Under the pieces are notes generated by a model that was not told where the DNA came from, ran no database searches, and saw only the letters and a list, made by a program, of their open reading frames with translations. Position numbers and translations under genes: made by a program. 64,000 nucleotides of DNA, taken from the NCBI GenBank assembly GCA_958510875.1, contig OY294069.1, positions 164,857,111 to 164,921,110 on the forward strand. Direction: 5' to 3'. Shown here in pieces: positions 43,480 through 56,766 of this stretch. Every line of letters starts with the position of its first letter. The first letter of the stretch is position 1. Origin of the DNA: Endomychus coccineus (lineage: Eukaryota > Arthropoda > Insecta > Coleoptera > Endomychidae).

Positions 43480-43975
43480 ATTAGATTGAATTGAACTGAA
43501 TTAGATTGAATTGAATTAAATGAAATTACATTAAATAATTTAACGGAAAAATCAAATCAAATTAAATTAAATTAAATTGAATTGAATTGAATTGAGTTTA
43601 TTTGGGGTGAATTGGATTAAATCGATTTGAATTGAATTAAATTGAATTGAATTGAATTAAATTGAATTAAATTGAATTAAATCAGATTAAGTTGAATTAA
43701 ATTGAATTAAATTGAATTGAATTAGATTGAATTGAATCAAATTGAATTAAATTGAATTAAATTTATTCAAATTGAATTAAATTGAATTGAATTGAATTGA
43801 ATTAAATTGAATTAAATTGGATCAAATTGAATTAAAATGAATTAAATTGAATCAAATTGAACTGAATTGAATTAAATTGAATTGAATTGAATCGAATTAA
43901 ATTGAACTATATTAAATTAAATTAAACTGAATTAAATTGAATTCAATCAAATTAGATTCAGTTGAATATTTTTCT
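43480..43975. repeat. Pentanucleotide repeat (AATTG/AATTA)n
   Basis: About 500 bp of ATTGAATTAAATTGAATTGA-type 5-bp units with scattered substitutions (AGATT, ACTGA, CGATT). Almost no other sequence intervenes. Confidence 0.9.
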
Positions 43976-44835
43976 CATCAAGGTAATTGACCAGATTGTT
44001 ATTTTAGTTTTGAGTAAGGAGTGCTATTATAGGTGTATATTTTCAGAGTAGGGGAGAATGTATACAGTCAATGAGGAAACATAATTTATATAATAATTTA
44101 AAACATTGGCCATGGTTGTCCTATGGTTGTTTTGTGCTCTGAATTACAGTTTATGAGTGTTTCATGTGTATGTGAGATATTAATGTTGTATATAGTTGGT
44201 TAGTATTCAGAGTTGGTATTTATATAAATTGATCAATTAGTGTTGTTTAATTTTATAATATTGTTCTTTGATACAATGAAGTAGTTTTCGAACTAAATAG
44301 TTAATTCACCAAATATCACAGAATGTTCTATGGTTATCATCGGGCGTTAACTTGAGAAATGATGGGTGTTATTACTTGAAATAAGGTGGAAGTATGCACG
44401 AACGCTTCAATTTGATCATAAGAAAAATACGCGCTGAAATAAACCACATAAATCTGTGGCTAGTGAAGCGAGTCGAAGTGTGACTGGCACCACGACAAAG
44501 CGATGTACTTGTGCGGTACTTTTTATTCATGCTTATTATAATAGCTGCATCAAAAACCTATATATTTTGGAAAGCAACATTAATTGGTATGAAAACCTAT
44601 GGAATTGTCGACATACAAGGTATGACTGAAATTTTCACTGTACGAGTATGAAGGCCAACAATCTAGACGAGAGTCTTAATGGACAACGACTAAGTGATAA
44701 GTGAAGTAGGTAATTAGAGATGTAGAATTATTTTTTATAAATCATGAAGATATCTTAGAACATTTTATATAGAATTACTGATAATAATAATCATAATAAT
44801 AGTGTTTCTTTTTTAAAATTGACCTCGTATACAGT
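43976..44835. other. Unassigned sequence before the large hAT
   Basis: No gene or repeat recognised. Confidence 0.4.
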
Positions 44836-47800
44836 CAAGGGCGGATCCAGGGGGGGGGGGGGTCATGGGGGTCATGACCCCCCCCTGAGCTGGTTCCAGG
44901 ACTTAGGTGGACCACTAATTGAACATAATGATTTTATTTATATATTTTGTCATCATACAGATTTTAAGTAACTATATACCTTCAATATTTAATTAATTCA
45001 ATATAATAACTTTGTATGATGGCAAACGTTTGAGAACGAACGCATCGAAAATTTGAATTTTACCGCGCCACACTTGCGGGCGCTTGTCGACTACGTAACG
45101 TCTAGCTAGACCTAACCTGAATCGGAACGACTAAACTAACATAGAAGTATTCTTGAAAATTGTTGCTGCAAATTCATTAATTACAAGAAATGGTAAGTAA
45201 TCAGTTTCTCATTATTCCAGTGAGTGCGTGTGTTTGAACTTAAATGTTATTGTTGTTAATGCTCATAAAGTACCTCATAGGTAGATATGTAGGTACCTAC
45301 TTACTGAAAGAGTGCCTACTTATATATTTTTGTTGGACGAGGGAGATCGAAGAGCATTAAGGCGTTTCCCGGACCCAATCCCGTTTTTTCGCTATCTTTA
45401 GATGCTATACCCTCAAAAACTGAAGGAAATGAAAAGTAAATGTAAAGTCCACATAAGTCTTTAACGTTTTATCTTTAAAATCCTCATTTAGTTTTTTTAT
45501 TAAGCTTCGTATTTACTTGGTTAAAAATTCACAAAAAAACCTTCATCTCCTTCAAAAGTTGATTTTATTTGTTTTATTGGTTTACACCAATAGATAAGAA
45601 ATTCAATAATTTAAATATTTCATTTTTGAAAAAATATGAAAGTTGAATTTTTTAATAATTAAATTTCAATAAAATGTTAGTCGGACAGAGAACCCGCGTC
45701 GTTCGTCGTCCCTGTCGACTGTGTTGAATGTCGTATTTATTGTCTTTCTCTCTGTCATTGGGTCAGGGTAGCACCTTAAGCTTACTGACCTAACCTAAAA
45801 TCTTAGATAAATTCACACAATGAAATCAAGTGTATCGTCGTGACCACACTGATTTTAATGCTCTTTAAAAATAAAATAAGAGAGCAACCAACAGAATGAA
45901 TATAGCATGCATAAACTTAAAAATAATCTTGGTTAAAGTTTTTAAAGGCACCTAGCGAAAACTTCGATGCAAACTATTGCGCGACACAAAAACATTGCGC
46001 TTCATTAACAGGCATGCATTTACAACAAGTAAATAGTAATCTACCTACCTACTACTTTTTACTTTATTTGTATATTACAGATTTTTAAGAACTATAAAAT
46101 ATTAGAGAAACTGAAATTGTTTTGCTTGTTTAACACTATACCTAAAGTAAGTAGGTATTACCTATTTGATGTAGGTAAGTACCTACCTAATAAAAATTCG
46201 TGTAGGGGCCTAAACTTAAGTAAAGTCTTTATGGAAAATGCAGTGGACTGTAAAACTACTTATATTATTATGTTTTTATGTACTTATAACTCATATGTTT
46301 ACAAAAGTTTGTTGTCTGATGTGGGGTGTGAACTGTGAAATTTGCATGGTTTTGCTTTGTTTGTGAGGTAATGCGCCTGCACCACCAGCCTGTACTATAG
46401 CGAATGTGGGCGTTTTTATGTATAATATATTTAATATGTATTTGCAACAGTCTGTTGTCTGTTGTGGGGTGTGAAATTTGCATGGTGAAATTTGCATGGT
46501 TTTGCTTGCAGGGTGATTCTAAGGGAAAAGGAGATGGTAGTGGTGGATTGAAACGTTCATTAAAAAAAATAGATTCATTTTTCCCAAAGAAACCAAGGCT
46601 TGAGATTGCTCACTCGAAAAATTCACCTACAACAACTACAGATGAAAATAATTGTATTGCCGATGCTTCTGCTTCTACAGCTACATTGCCCACATTAACC
46701 ATAGATGAAGAAAAAACATTCTCTCCTGTTACTAACGATATTCAGCCTACAATATGTACGTCGACTTCTGATTCTGATCGGATAAAGACTTCACTTTCTC
46801 AACCAAAGTTTGCTTCAGATATTGCTTGTTATATAGGGGAAAATATAGATGATTCAACTAAAGCTATGTTGCTTGAAAAGCATTGGCAGCCTCCCCCTAA
46901 TTATACTTTCCCGCATTGTGTTGTTAATAAAAAAGGAAAACAAACAAAAAAATATGCTCAGAAGTCTCACCTTGACAAGTTTCACTGGCTTGTTTTGTCG
47001 CATAAAGACCAGGGTCTTTACTGCAAGTACTGTGCTTTGTTTGTCGTAGCTCCTGGAGGTGGTATACAGACAAAAACACCTTTATGTCGACTCGTAAAAG
47101 AACCATTAAAAGCTTTCGATAATTTGCTAGGTGAAAATGGTGTTCTGCTAACACACCAGCGAAACAAATACCACGAATTAGCTGTCAAAGCAGGGAAGAA
47201 CTTTTTATTGAGGTTTCATAAACCGGAAATTAACATAATGAACAAAGTAAATAGTCAAAGACTGAAACAAATAAATGAAAATAGAGAACGTTTGCGACCA
47301 ATCGTAAAAACTATAATATTTTGTGGCCATCAACATATATCGTTACGTGGCCATCGCGACGATGGTAAATTGCTGAACTATGACAGCGTAGTAGCCGATG
47401 AAGGGAATTTTAGAGCCCTTTTAAAATTCCGTATTGATTCTGGCGATATCGCATTGCAGCAACATTTAGAATCTTCAAAATCCAACGCCACGTACATCAG
47501 CAAGACTGTACAAAATGAGTTGATAGATGTTTGCGCATAAATCATTCAGGAAAACATTTTACAGAATGTGCGGGAAGCTAAATATTTTTCAATTTTGTTC
47601 GATGAAACAACAGATATATCACATATCTCACAGCTGAGCCTATCATTCCGATATTTGCATGATGGTATTATTAAGGAACATTTTGTGACTTTTTATGATA
47701 CCTACGATGCTCTTAGACGTGAAGACAACAATTCAGGTGACATAGAGCCTCGATTGACAGGTGTAGCATTGGCGAAAATCGTTGAAAATCTGTGTACCAA

Positions 47801-49674
47801 ATTTAACTTAGATTTATCTTGGTGTGTGGGTATTGGAACTGACAGCTGCTCGGTTATGGCATCAGATACAAAAGGTGCAGTGCAAGAATTGATGAAAATA
47901 GCCATTCATGCTAAACGTTGCCCGTGCAACAACCATGTGCTCAATAACTCATTGGCAAGATCATCTAAAGTAGTTTCCTGTCGCAATACATCTGGCACAA
48001 TGAGAAAAGTTGTGGTATTTGCCAATGCATCCGCTAAGAGGCATGAAATTTTTAAAATAGAACTCGGAGCTGCCATGCAAGGCATTTGTGAGACACGTTG
48101 GGTAGAGAGGCATGATGGGCATCTTCAATTTCAAGGAGACAACTTAGTCAAAATTTGTAGCGCTCTGGAAAAGATTTCTGCTTGGCAAGACAATAAAACT
48201 GCCAATGATGCGCATTGCTTGCTGCAAACATTACGCAGTTCTGACTTTATTATATCCTCCATCTGCTTAAGTGATGTATTAGGTGGGTACTTCCCTAAAT
48301 TATTTTATTTCTTATTGTTTGGCAAATGAACTTATACGAGTATACTAAACCTACTTTAAAATTATGTTGTTGTTTTGTTAATATTTTATGCTACGAGTAC
48401 ATACCGTTTATATTAAGTTATAAATTCTTAGTTTATGCACTACACACACAGTCACTTACTTTTTATTTTTCAGGTACTACTGTATCTTTAAGCAGAATAC
48501 TGCAATCGAACTCAATTGATTTAAAAAAAGCTACGGACGCTATTAATGATACTTTGAGTGTTTTACAAAATAAAAGAGAAAATGTGGACGTAATCTACCG
48601 ACAGCTTTTTGAAGAGGCTAAAGAAATAGCTGAACAGCTAGATGTAGAAATTAAATGCCCCAGAATAGTATCAAAACAAATACATAGGGCCAATAACCAA
48701 CCTGCTCAATCTGCTGAAGAGTATTTCCGCAGAGCTATATATATCCCTCTTCTAGATTCAATAATAAGTGATCTCCAGGACCGCCTGTCTCCTGATGTAC
48801 TTAATTTGTTTCGGCTAAGCGTTTTCTTGCCAAAAAGCGAATATAGTAATGAAGACATTGAAACTGTGAAACAAATAGCTACCGACTATACATTATTACT
48901 AGATAACACTCCAGTTTCTGTCATTGTAAATGAATATCGGCTGTGGATGGTGAAGTGGCAGGCGTGGCAGCGGAGCCAGGATATACCGCAGTTGATTTCT
49001 GATCTTATTTTAAATTGTGACATCGATATGTATCCTAATATAAGAAAATTTTTATGTATTATGGCTACACTACCTGTCAGTGTAGCGACAGCAGAAAGGT
49101 CTTTCTCTACGTTGCGCAGAATCAAATCGTGGCTAAGATCTTCAATGGTTGAAGATCGCCTAACCGGACTGGCACTTCTCCACGTTCATAAAAACCTACC
49201 CATTGACGTAAATGACGTAATAACGCGTTTCGGGGGAAGACGTAAAAGAAAAATTGATTTTGTTATTTAAATATATGTATTTTGTCTGTTTCTATTTTGT
49301 TTGTTGGAAACCCTTGTCGTACCACCTCTTCACTTTTGCGGAGTTTTGCGTCATACCCCTTGACATACCTCTTGCTGTTATGACAAATCATTCACCACGG
49401 TTATGGAATATGAATAGGCTGCCTCATTCCGTGCGTGATAGTGCTTCTCTGGATCTCTTCAAGAGAAGATGGCAATATGTAGGTACAAGTTATTATGTGC
49501 TAAGTTTTTCAAGTGTACAATAAAGAATAAATATTTTTAAGCACAGTACTTACGTACATTAATAAAATACCTACTTTTTACTTGTATCTATTGTTATCAA
49601 AATTAAATAATAAGTTCTTGACTTGACCACGACTATGTGACCCCCTCCTGGCGCCAAAGCTGGATCCGCCCTTG
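44836..49674 (+). mobile_element. hAT transposon, 4.84 kb, nearly intact
   Basis: Ends CAAGGGCGGATCCAG (44836) and CTGGATCCGCCCTTG (49674) are perfect 15-bp inverted repeats. TATACAGT stands outside both (44828-44835 and 49675-49682), a perfect 8-bp target duplication, which argues for a recent insertion. A run of ten G follows the left end. It contains one transposase gene with two introns. The stretch 46300-46510 holds an internal direct duplication (TGTGGGGTGTGAA ... AAATTTGCATGGTTTTGCTT) inside intron 1. Confidence 0.92.
45190..49270 (+). CDS. hAT transposase with one premature stop
   Basis: Exons: 45190-45192 (the ATG alone, directly followed by GTAAGT), 46512-48282 and 48474-49270. Splice sites TTGCTTGCAG|G, TTAG|GTGGGT and TATTTTTCAG|G keep frame, giving M-GDSKGKGDGSGGLKRSLKKI. 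Order: Lys-rich N-terminus, TTF-type zinc finger region (KFHWLVLSHKDQGLYCKYCA), a DUF4371-like stretch with YFSILFDETTDISHISQLSL (catalytic Asp region), GIGTDSCSVM, CPCNNHVLNN and ETRWVERHDG, and the C-terminal dimerisation domain (TLPVSVATAERSFSTLRRIK). It resembles transposases usually annotated as '52 kDa repressor of the inhibitor of the protein kinase'-like. A single TAA at 47538-47540 splits an otherwise open gene. It would catalyse cut-and-paste transposition in the nucleus. Confidence 0.85.
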
Positions 49675-50129
49675 TATACAGTAAATAATGAAGCAATACA
49701 TATATCTCGAGACCCGCTCAAAGGACGTTGCTTGCTGAATCTATTCCCGGAGTCATTCCGGACCATGTAGTTCTCTCTCGAGCGGATCTCTAAGACATGA
49801 AGGGTGCTCATGGTAAACTCAATCAAATCCTTAGAAAGAATATTCAACGAAAAGGGAATTAAACCTTGAACGGATACATAGATGAGATACTTTCTAGACA
49901 GCCATTGAAATGGATCGGCTGGAGCTCAGACTGGAGAGTCGGTATCCGTAAATGCTTCGAAGAGAAGAACTTTTAAAGAAAGATGAAATTCGCAATGAAG
50001 AAAAATCTCCCTCTTAACTTTTGGTAGTGGCAATTGAATAATGTATGGTGTGTGGCAAATATACTCAGCATTGGTTTGAATTGTGTTTCCAAAACTTTTC
50101 TTCAATAATTTTAACTTAACGCGCTTTTA

Positions 50130-50493
50130 GGAGAGCGTATTCCGGTCGAAGAGCTTCACACGGAGAAACAGTTCGTGGTTTAACAAACACGTTTTCACAG
50201 AATGGTACAGTAAGTGATGTAAAGGATACTGGAAGACCTCGTTCTGGTCGTTCAAACGAAAATATTGAGCTTGTTCGTGCTGACGCTCAGGCTGAGCGAT
50301 GAAGCAAATTTTTGCCTTTCTGGTGGTGTTAACAAGCAATATTATCGTTTTTGGGGAACAGAAAACATTCGTTTCTTTGATAAAAAAAAAGTCATTGTTT
50401 GGCGCGCAATATGCTCCGAAGGAATCACTGGACTCTTCTTTTTTGAAGATGCCAGGGACAATGCAGTTACTGTTAATGGAGAACGGTACCGAT
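50130..50493 (+). pseudogene. Tc1/mariner-type transposase fragment
   Basis: RRAYSGRRASHGETVRGLTN and VSDVKDTGRPRSGRSNENIE (N-terminal HTH linker) are followed, in a shifted frame, by LRLSDEANFCLSGGVNKQYY, RFWGTENIRF, VIVWRAICSEGITGLFFFED and AVTVNGERYR. This is the block around the first catalytic Asp ('SDEA.F.L.G.VN.QN.R.WG') in a common insect Tc1/mariner-superfamily group. The frame ends exactly where the satellite array begins. The second half of the catalytic core is absent. Confidence 0.75.
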
Positions 50494-53400
50494 AAGTCAC
50501 TAGTTTAGATTTTTCATGACCCTTAATAAATATAACTGAATGTGGATATCTTACAAACAACTCAAAATAGAGTTAGTCATTGGCTGGCTTGTCGTGAGGG
50601 TCATTTACTCGATGTAGTTCTTCATAAATAAGTTTATATGCTTTAATAAATAGTTTTCATTGAAAAATTTTTCTTTTTGCGCTTAATTTTTTTTATATAA
50701 AAAAAACCTAGCGGGGTATATTTTGCAGCACCATCAGGAGGTTCAAAACAGAGAAAATGTTCAATAAATCCGATATGATCATATGAATCTCATCCCTGTA
50801 AGTCACTAGTTTAGATGTTTCATGACCTTAATAAATCTAACTGAATGTGGATATCTTACGAACAACTCAAAATAGATTTGGTCATTGTCTGGCTTATCGT
50901 GGGCGGTCATTTACTCGATGTACTTGTTCATAAATAATTTTAAATGTCATAATAAATAGTTTTCAGAAGAAAAAAAATTTTTTGCGTTTTTTTTACATAA
51001 AAAAACTTGACTGGGTATATGTTGCAGCAGCGTCAAGACATCTGAAACAGAGAATATGTTCAATAAATTCGATTTTATCATACAGATTCCCTGTAAGTCA
51101 CTAGTTTAGATGTTTCATGACCTTAATAAATATAACTGAATGTGGATATCTTACGAACAACTCAAAATAGATTTGGTCATTGTCTGGCTTATCGTGGGCG
51201 GTCATTTACTCGATGTACTTGTTCATAAATAATTCTAAATGTCATAATAAATAGTTTTCAGAAGAAAACAAATTTTTTGCGTTTTTTTTACATAAAAAAA
51301 CTTGACTGGGTATATGTTGCAGCAGCGTCAGGACATCTGAAACAGAGAATATGTTCAATAAATTCGATTTTATCATACAGATTCCCTGTAAGTCACTAGT
51401 TTAGATGTCTCATGACCTTAATAAATATAACTGAATGTGGATATCTTACGAACAACTCAAAATAGATTTGGTCATTGTCTGGCTTATCGTGGGCGGTCAT
51501 TTACTCGATGTACTTGTTCATAAATAATTTTAAATGTCATAATAAATAGTTTTCAGAAGAAAAAAAATTTTTTGCGTTTTTTTTACATAAAAAAACTTGA
51601 CTGGGTATATGTTGCAGCAGCGTCAAGACATCTGAAACAGAGAATATGTTCAATAAATTCGATTTTATCATACAGATTCCCTGTAAGTCACTAGTTTAGA
51701 TGTCTCATGACCTTAATAAATATAACTGAATGTGGATATCTTACGAACAACTCAAAATAGATTTGGTCATTGTCTGGCTTATCGTGGGCGGTCATTTACT
51801 CGATGTACTTGTTCATAAATAATTTTAAATGTCATAATAAATAGTTTTCAGAAGAAAAAAAATTTTTTGCGTTTTTTTTACATAAAAAAACTTGACTGGG
51901 TATATGTTGCAGCAGCGTCAAGACATCTGAAACAGAGAATATGTTCAATAAATTCGATTTTATCATACAGATTCCCTGTAAGTCACTAGTTTAGATGTCT
52001 CATGACCTTAATAAATATAACTGAATGTGGATATCTTACGAACAACTCAAAATAGATTTGGTCATTGTCTGGCTTATCGTGGGCGGTCATTTACTCGATG
52101 TACTTGTTCATAAATAATTTTAAATGTCATAATAAATAGTTTTCAGAAGAAAAAAAATTTTTTGCGTTTTTTTTACATAAAAAAACTTGACTGGGTATAT
52201 GTTGCAGCAGCGTCAAGACATCTGAAACAGAGAATATGTTCAATAAATTCGATTTTATCATACAGATTCCCTGTAAGTCACTAGTTTAGATGTTTCATGA
52301 CCTTAATAAATATAACTGAATGTGGATATCTTACGAACAACTCAAAATAGATTTGGTCATTGTCTGGCTTATCGTGGGCGGTCATTTACTCGATGTACTT
52401 GTTCATAAATAATTCTAAATGTCATAATAAATAGTTTTCAGAAGAAAACAAATTTTTTGCGTTTTTTTTACATAAAAAAACTTGACTGGGTATATGTTGC
52501 AGCAGCGTCAGGACATCTGAAACAGAGAATATGTTCAATAAATTCGATTTTATCATACAGATTCCCTGTAAGTCACTAGTTTAGATGTCTCATGACCTTA
52601 ATAAATATAACTGAATGTGGATATCTTACGAACAACTCAAAATAGATTTGGTCATTGTCTGGCTTATCGTGGGCGGTCATTTACTCGATGTACTTGTTCA
52701 TAAATAATTTTAAATGTCATAATAAATAGTTTTCAGAAGAAAAAAAATTTTTTGCGTTTTTTTACATAAAAAAACTTGACTGGGTAGATGTTGCAGCAGC
52801 GTCAGGACATCTGAAACAGAGAATATGTTCAATAAATTCGATTTTATCATACAGATTCCCTGTAAGTCACTAGTTCAGATGTTTCATGACCTTAATAAAT
52901 ATAACTGAATGTGGATATCTTACGAACAACTCAAAATAGATTTGGTCATTGTCTGGCTTATCGTGGGCGGTCATTTACTCGATGTACTTGTTCATAAATA
53001 ATTTTAAATGTCATAATAAATAGTTTTCAGAAGAAAAAAAATTTTTTGCGTTTTTTTTTCATAAAAAAACTTGACTGGGTATATGTTGCAGCAGCGTCAG
53101 GACATCTGAAACAGAGAATATGTTCAATAAATTCGATTTTATCATACAGATTCCCTGTAAGTCACTAGTTTAGATGTTTCATGACCTTAATAAATATAAC
53201 TGAATGTGGATATCTTACGAACAACTCAAAATAGATTAGGTCATTGTCTGGCTCATCGTGGGCGGTCATTTACTCGATGTACTTGTTCATAAATAATTCT
53301 AAATGTCATAATAAATAGTTTTCAGAAGAAAAAAAATTTTTTGCGTTTTTTTTACATAAAAAAACTTGACTGGGTATATGTTGCAGCAGCGTCAGGACAT

Positions 53401-56400
53401 CTGAAACAGAGAATATGTTCAATAAATTCGATTTTATCATACAGATTCCCTGTAAGTCAATAGTTTAGATGTTTCATGACCTTAATAAATATAACTGAAT
53501 GTGGATATCTTACGAACAACTCAAAATAGATTTGGTCATTGTCTGGCTTATCGTGGGCGGTCATTTACTCGATGTACTTGTTCATAAATAATTTTAAATG
53601 TCATAATAAATAGTTTTCAGAAGAAAAAAAATTTTTTGCGTTTTTTTTACATAAAAAAACTTGACTGGGTATATGTTGCAGCAGCGTCAAGACATCTGAA
53701 ACAGAGAATATGTTCAATAAATTCGATTTTATCATACAGATTCCCTGTAAGTCACTAGTTTAGATGTTTCATGACCTTAATAAATATAACTGAATGTGGA
53801 TATCTTACGAACAACTCAAAATAGATTTGGTCATTGTCTGGCTTATCGTGGGCGGTCATTTACTCGATGTACTTGTTCATAAATAATTCTAAATGTCATA
53901 ATAAATAGTTTTCAGAAGAAAACAAATTTTTTGCGTTTTTTTTACATAAAAAAACTTGACTGGGTATATGTTGCAGCAGCGTCAGGACATCTGAAACAGA
54001 GAATATGTTCAATAAATTCGATTTTATCATACAGATTCCCTGTAAGTCACTAGTTTAGATGTCTCATGACCTTAATAAATATAACTGAATGTGGATATCT
54101 TACGAACAACTCAAAATAGATTTGGTCATTGTCTGGCTTATCGTGGGCGGTCATTTACTCGATGTACTTGTTCATAAATAATTTTAAATGTCATAATAAA
54201 TAGTTTTCAGAAGAAAAAAAATTTTTTGCGTTTTTTTACATAAAAAAACTTGACTGGGTAGATGTTGCAGCAGCGTCAGGACATCTGAAACAGAGAATAT
54301 GTTCAATAAATTCGATTTTATCATACAGATTCCCTGTAAGTCACTAGTTCAGATGTTTCATGACCTTAATAAATATAACTGAATGTGGATATCTTACGAA
54401 CAACTCAAAATAGATTTGGTCATTGTCTGGCTTATCGTGGGCGGTCATTTACTCGATGTACTTGTTCATAAATAATTTTAAATGTCATAATAAATAGTTT
54501 TCAGAAGAAAAAAAATTTTTTGCGTTTTTTTTTCATAAAAAAACTTGACTGGGTATATGTTGCAGCAGCGTCAGGACATCTGAAACAGAGAATATGTTCA
54601 ATAAATTCGATTTTATCATACAGATTCCCTGTAAGTCACTAGTTTAGATGTTTCATGACCTTAATAAATATAACTGAATGTGGATATCTTACGAACAACT
54701 CAAAATAGATTAGGTCATTGTCTGGCTCATCGTGGGCGGTCATTTACTCGATGTACTTGTTCATAAATAATTCTAAATGTCATAATAAATAGTTTTCAGA
54801 AGAAAAAAAATTTTTTGCGTTTTTTTTACATAAAAAAACTTGACTGGGTATATGTTGCAGCAGCGTCAGGACATCTGAAACAGAGAATATGTTCAATAAA
54901 TTCGATTTTATCATACAGATTCCCTGTAAGTCAATAGTTTAGATGTTTCATGACCTTAATAAATATAACTGAATGTGGATATCTTACGAACAACTCAAAA
55001 TAGATTTGATCATTGTCTGGCTTATCGTGGGCGGTCATTTACTCGATGTACTTGTTCATAAATAATTTTAAATGTCATAATAAATAGTTTTCAGAAGAAA
55101 AAAAATTTTTTGCGTTTTTTTTACATAAAAAAACTTGACTGGGTATATGTTGCAGCAGCGTCAGGACATCTGAAACAGAGAATATGTTCAATAAATTCGA
55201 TTTTATCATACAGATTCCCTGTAAGTCACTAGTTTAGATGTTTCATGACCTTAATAAATATAACTGAATGTGGATATCTTACGAACAACTCAAAATAGAT
55301 TTGGTCATTGTCTGGCTTATCGTGGGCGGTCATTTACTCGATGTACTTGTTCATAAATAATTTTAAATGTCATAATAAATAGTTTTCAGAAGAAAAAAAA
55401 TTTTTTGCGTTTTTTTTACATAAAAAAACTTGACTGGGTATATGTTGCAGCAGCGTCAGGACATCTGAAACAGAGAATATGTTCAATAAATTCGATTTTA
55501 TCATACAGATTCCCTGTAAGTCAATAGTTTAGATGTTTCATGACCTTAATAAATATAACTGAATGTGGATATCTTACGAACAACTCAAAATAGATTTGAT
55601 CATTGTCTGGCTTATCGTGGGCGGTCATTTACTCGATGTACTTGTTCATAAATAATTTTAAATGTCATAATAAATAGTTTTCAGAAGAAAAATTTTTTGC
55701 GTTTTTTTTACATAAAAAAACTTGACTGGGTATATGTTGCAGCAGCGTCAGGACATCTGAAACAGAGAATATGTTCAATAAATTCGATTTTATCATACAG
55801 ATTCCCTGTAAGTCAATAGTTTAGATGTTTCATGACCTTAATAAATATAACTGAATGTGGATATCTTACGAACAACTCAAAATAGATTTGATCATTGTCT
55901 GGCTTATCGTGGGCGGTCATTTACTCGATGTACTTGTTCATAAATAATTTTAAATGTCATAATAAATAGTTTTCAGAAGAAAAATTTTTTGCGTTTTTTT
56001 TACATAAAAAAACTTGACTGGGTATATGTTGCAGCAGCGTCAGGACATCTGAAACAGAGAATATGTTCAATAAATTCGATTTTATCATACAGATTCCCTG
56101 TAAGTCAATAGTTTAGATGTTTCATGACCTTAATAAATATAACTGAATGTGGATATCTTACGAACAACTCAAAATAGATTTGATCATTGTCTGGCTTATC
56201 GTGGGCGGTCATTTACTCGATGTACTTGTTCATAAATAATTTTAAATGTCATAATAAATAGTTTTCAGAAGAAAAAAAATTTTTTGCGTTTTTTTTACAT
56301 AAAAAAACTTGACTGGGTATATGTTGCAGCAGCGTCAGGACATCTGAAACAGAGAATATGTTCAATAAATTCGATTTTATCATACAGATTCCCTGTAAGT

Positions 56401-56766
56401 CACTAGTTTAGATGTTTCATGACCTTAATAAATATAACTGAATGTGGATATCTTACGAACAACTCAAAATAGATTTGGTCATTGTCTGGCTCATCGTGGG
56501 CGGTCATTTACTCGATGTACTTGTTCATAAATAATTCTAAATGTCATAATAAATAGTTTTCAGAAGAAAAAAAATTTTTTGCGTTTTTTTTACATAAAAA
56601 AACTTGACTGGGTATATGTTGCAGCAGCGTCAGGACATCTGAAACAGAGAATATGTTCAATAAATTCGATTTTATCATACAGATTCCCTGTAAGTCACTA
56701 GTTTAGATGTTTCATGACCTTAATAAATATAACTGAATGTAGATATCTCATGAACAACTCAAAATC
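50494..56766. repeat. Satellite array, 295-bp unit, about 21 copies
   Basis: AAGTCACTAGTTTAGATG-type unit starts fall at 50494, 50800, 51095, 51390, 51685, 51980, 52275, 52570, 52864, 53159, 53454, 53749, 54044, 54338, 54633, 54928, 55223, 55518, 55810, 56102, 56397 and 56692. Spacing is almost always 295, with 306 for the first, diverged unit and 292-294 where poly-A/T runs shrink. Each unit contains CTTATCGTGGGCGGTCATTT, an A8T6GCGT8 tract and GTTGCAGCAGCGTCA. The last copy stops after about 74 bp. Internal copies are nearly identical; edge copies are diverged, as expected from unequal exchange. Confidence 0.95.
52275..55222. repeat. Higher-order repeat: five-unit block duplicated
   Basis: Units starting 52275-53454 and those starting 53749-54928 carry the same private variants in the same order: AAAACAAATT; GGGTAGATG with a shortened T run; TAGTTCAG with TTTTTTTTCAT; GATTAGGTC with GGCTCATCG; and TCAATAGTTT. 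Both blocks are 1474 bp long with the same 295/294/295/295/295 unit lengths. Confidence 0.85.

Noticed and set aside
49254..49523. Frame with RLWNMNRLPHSVRDSASLDL as a separate gene
   Set aside because: It lies inside the hAT 3' region and looks like a chance or captured non-LTR tail; it has no start or domain context.
50494..56766. Regular repeats that could suggest a CRISPR array
   Set aside because: Units are 295 bp and contiguous with no unique spacers; the host is a eukaryote.
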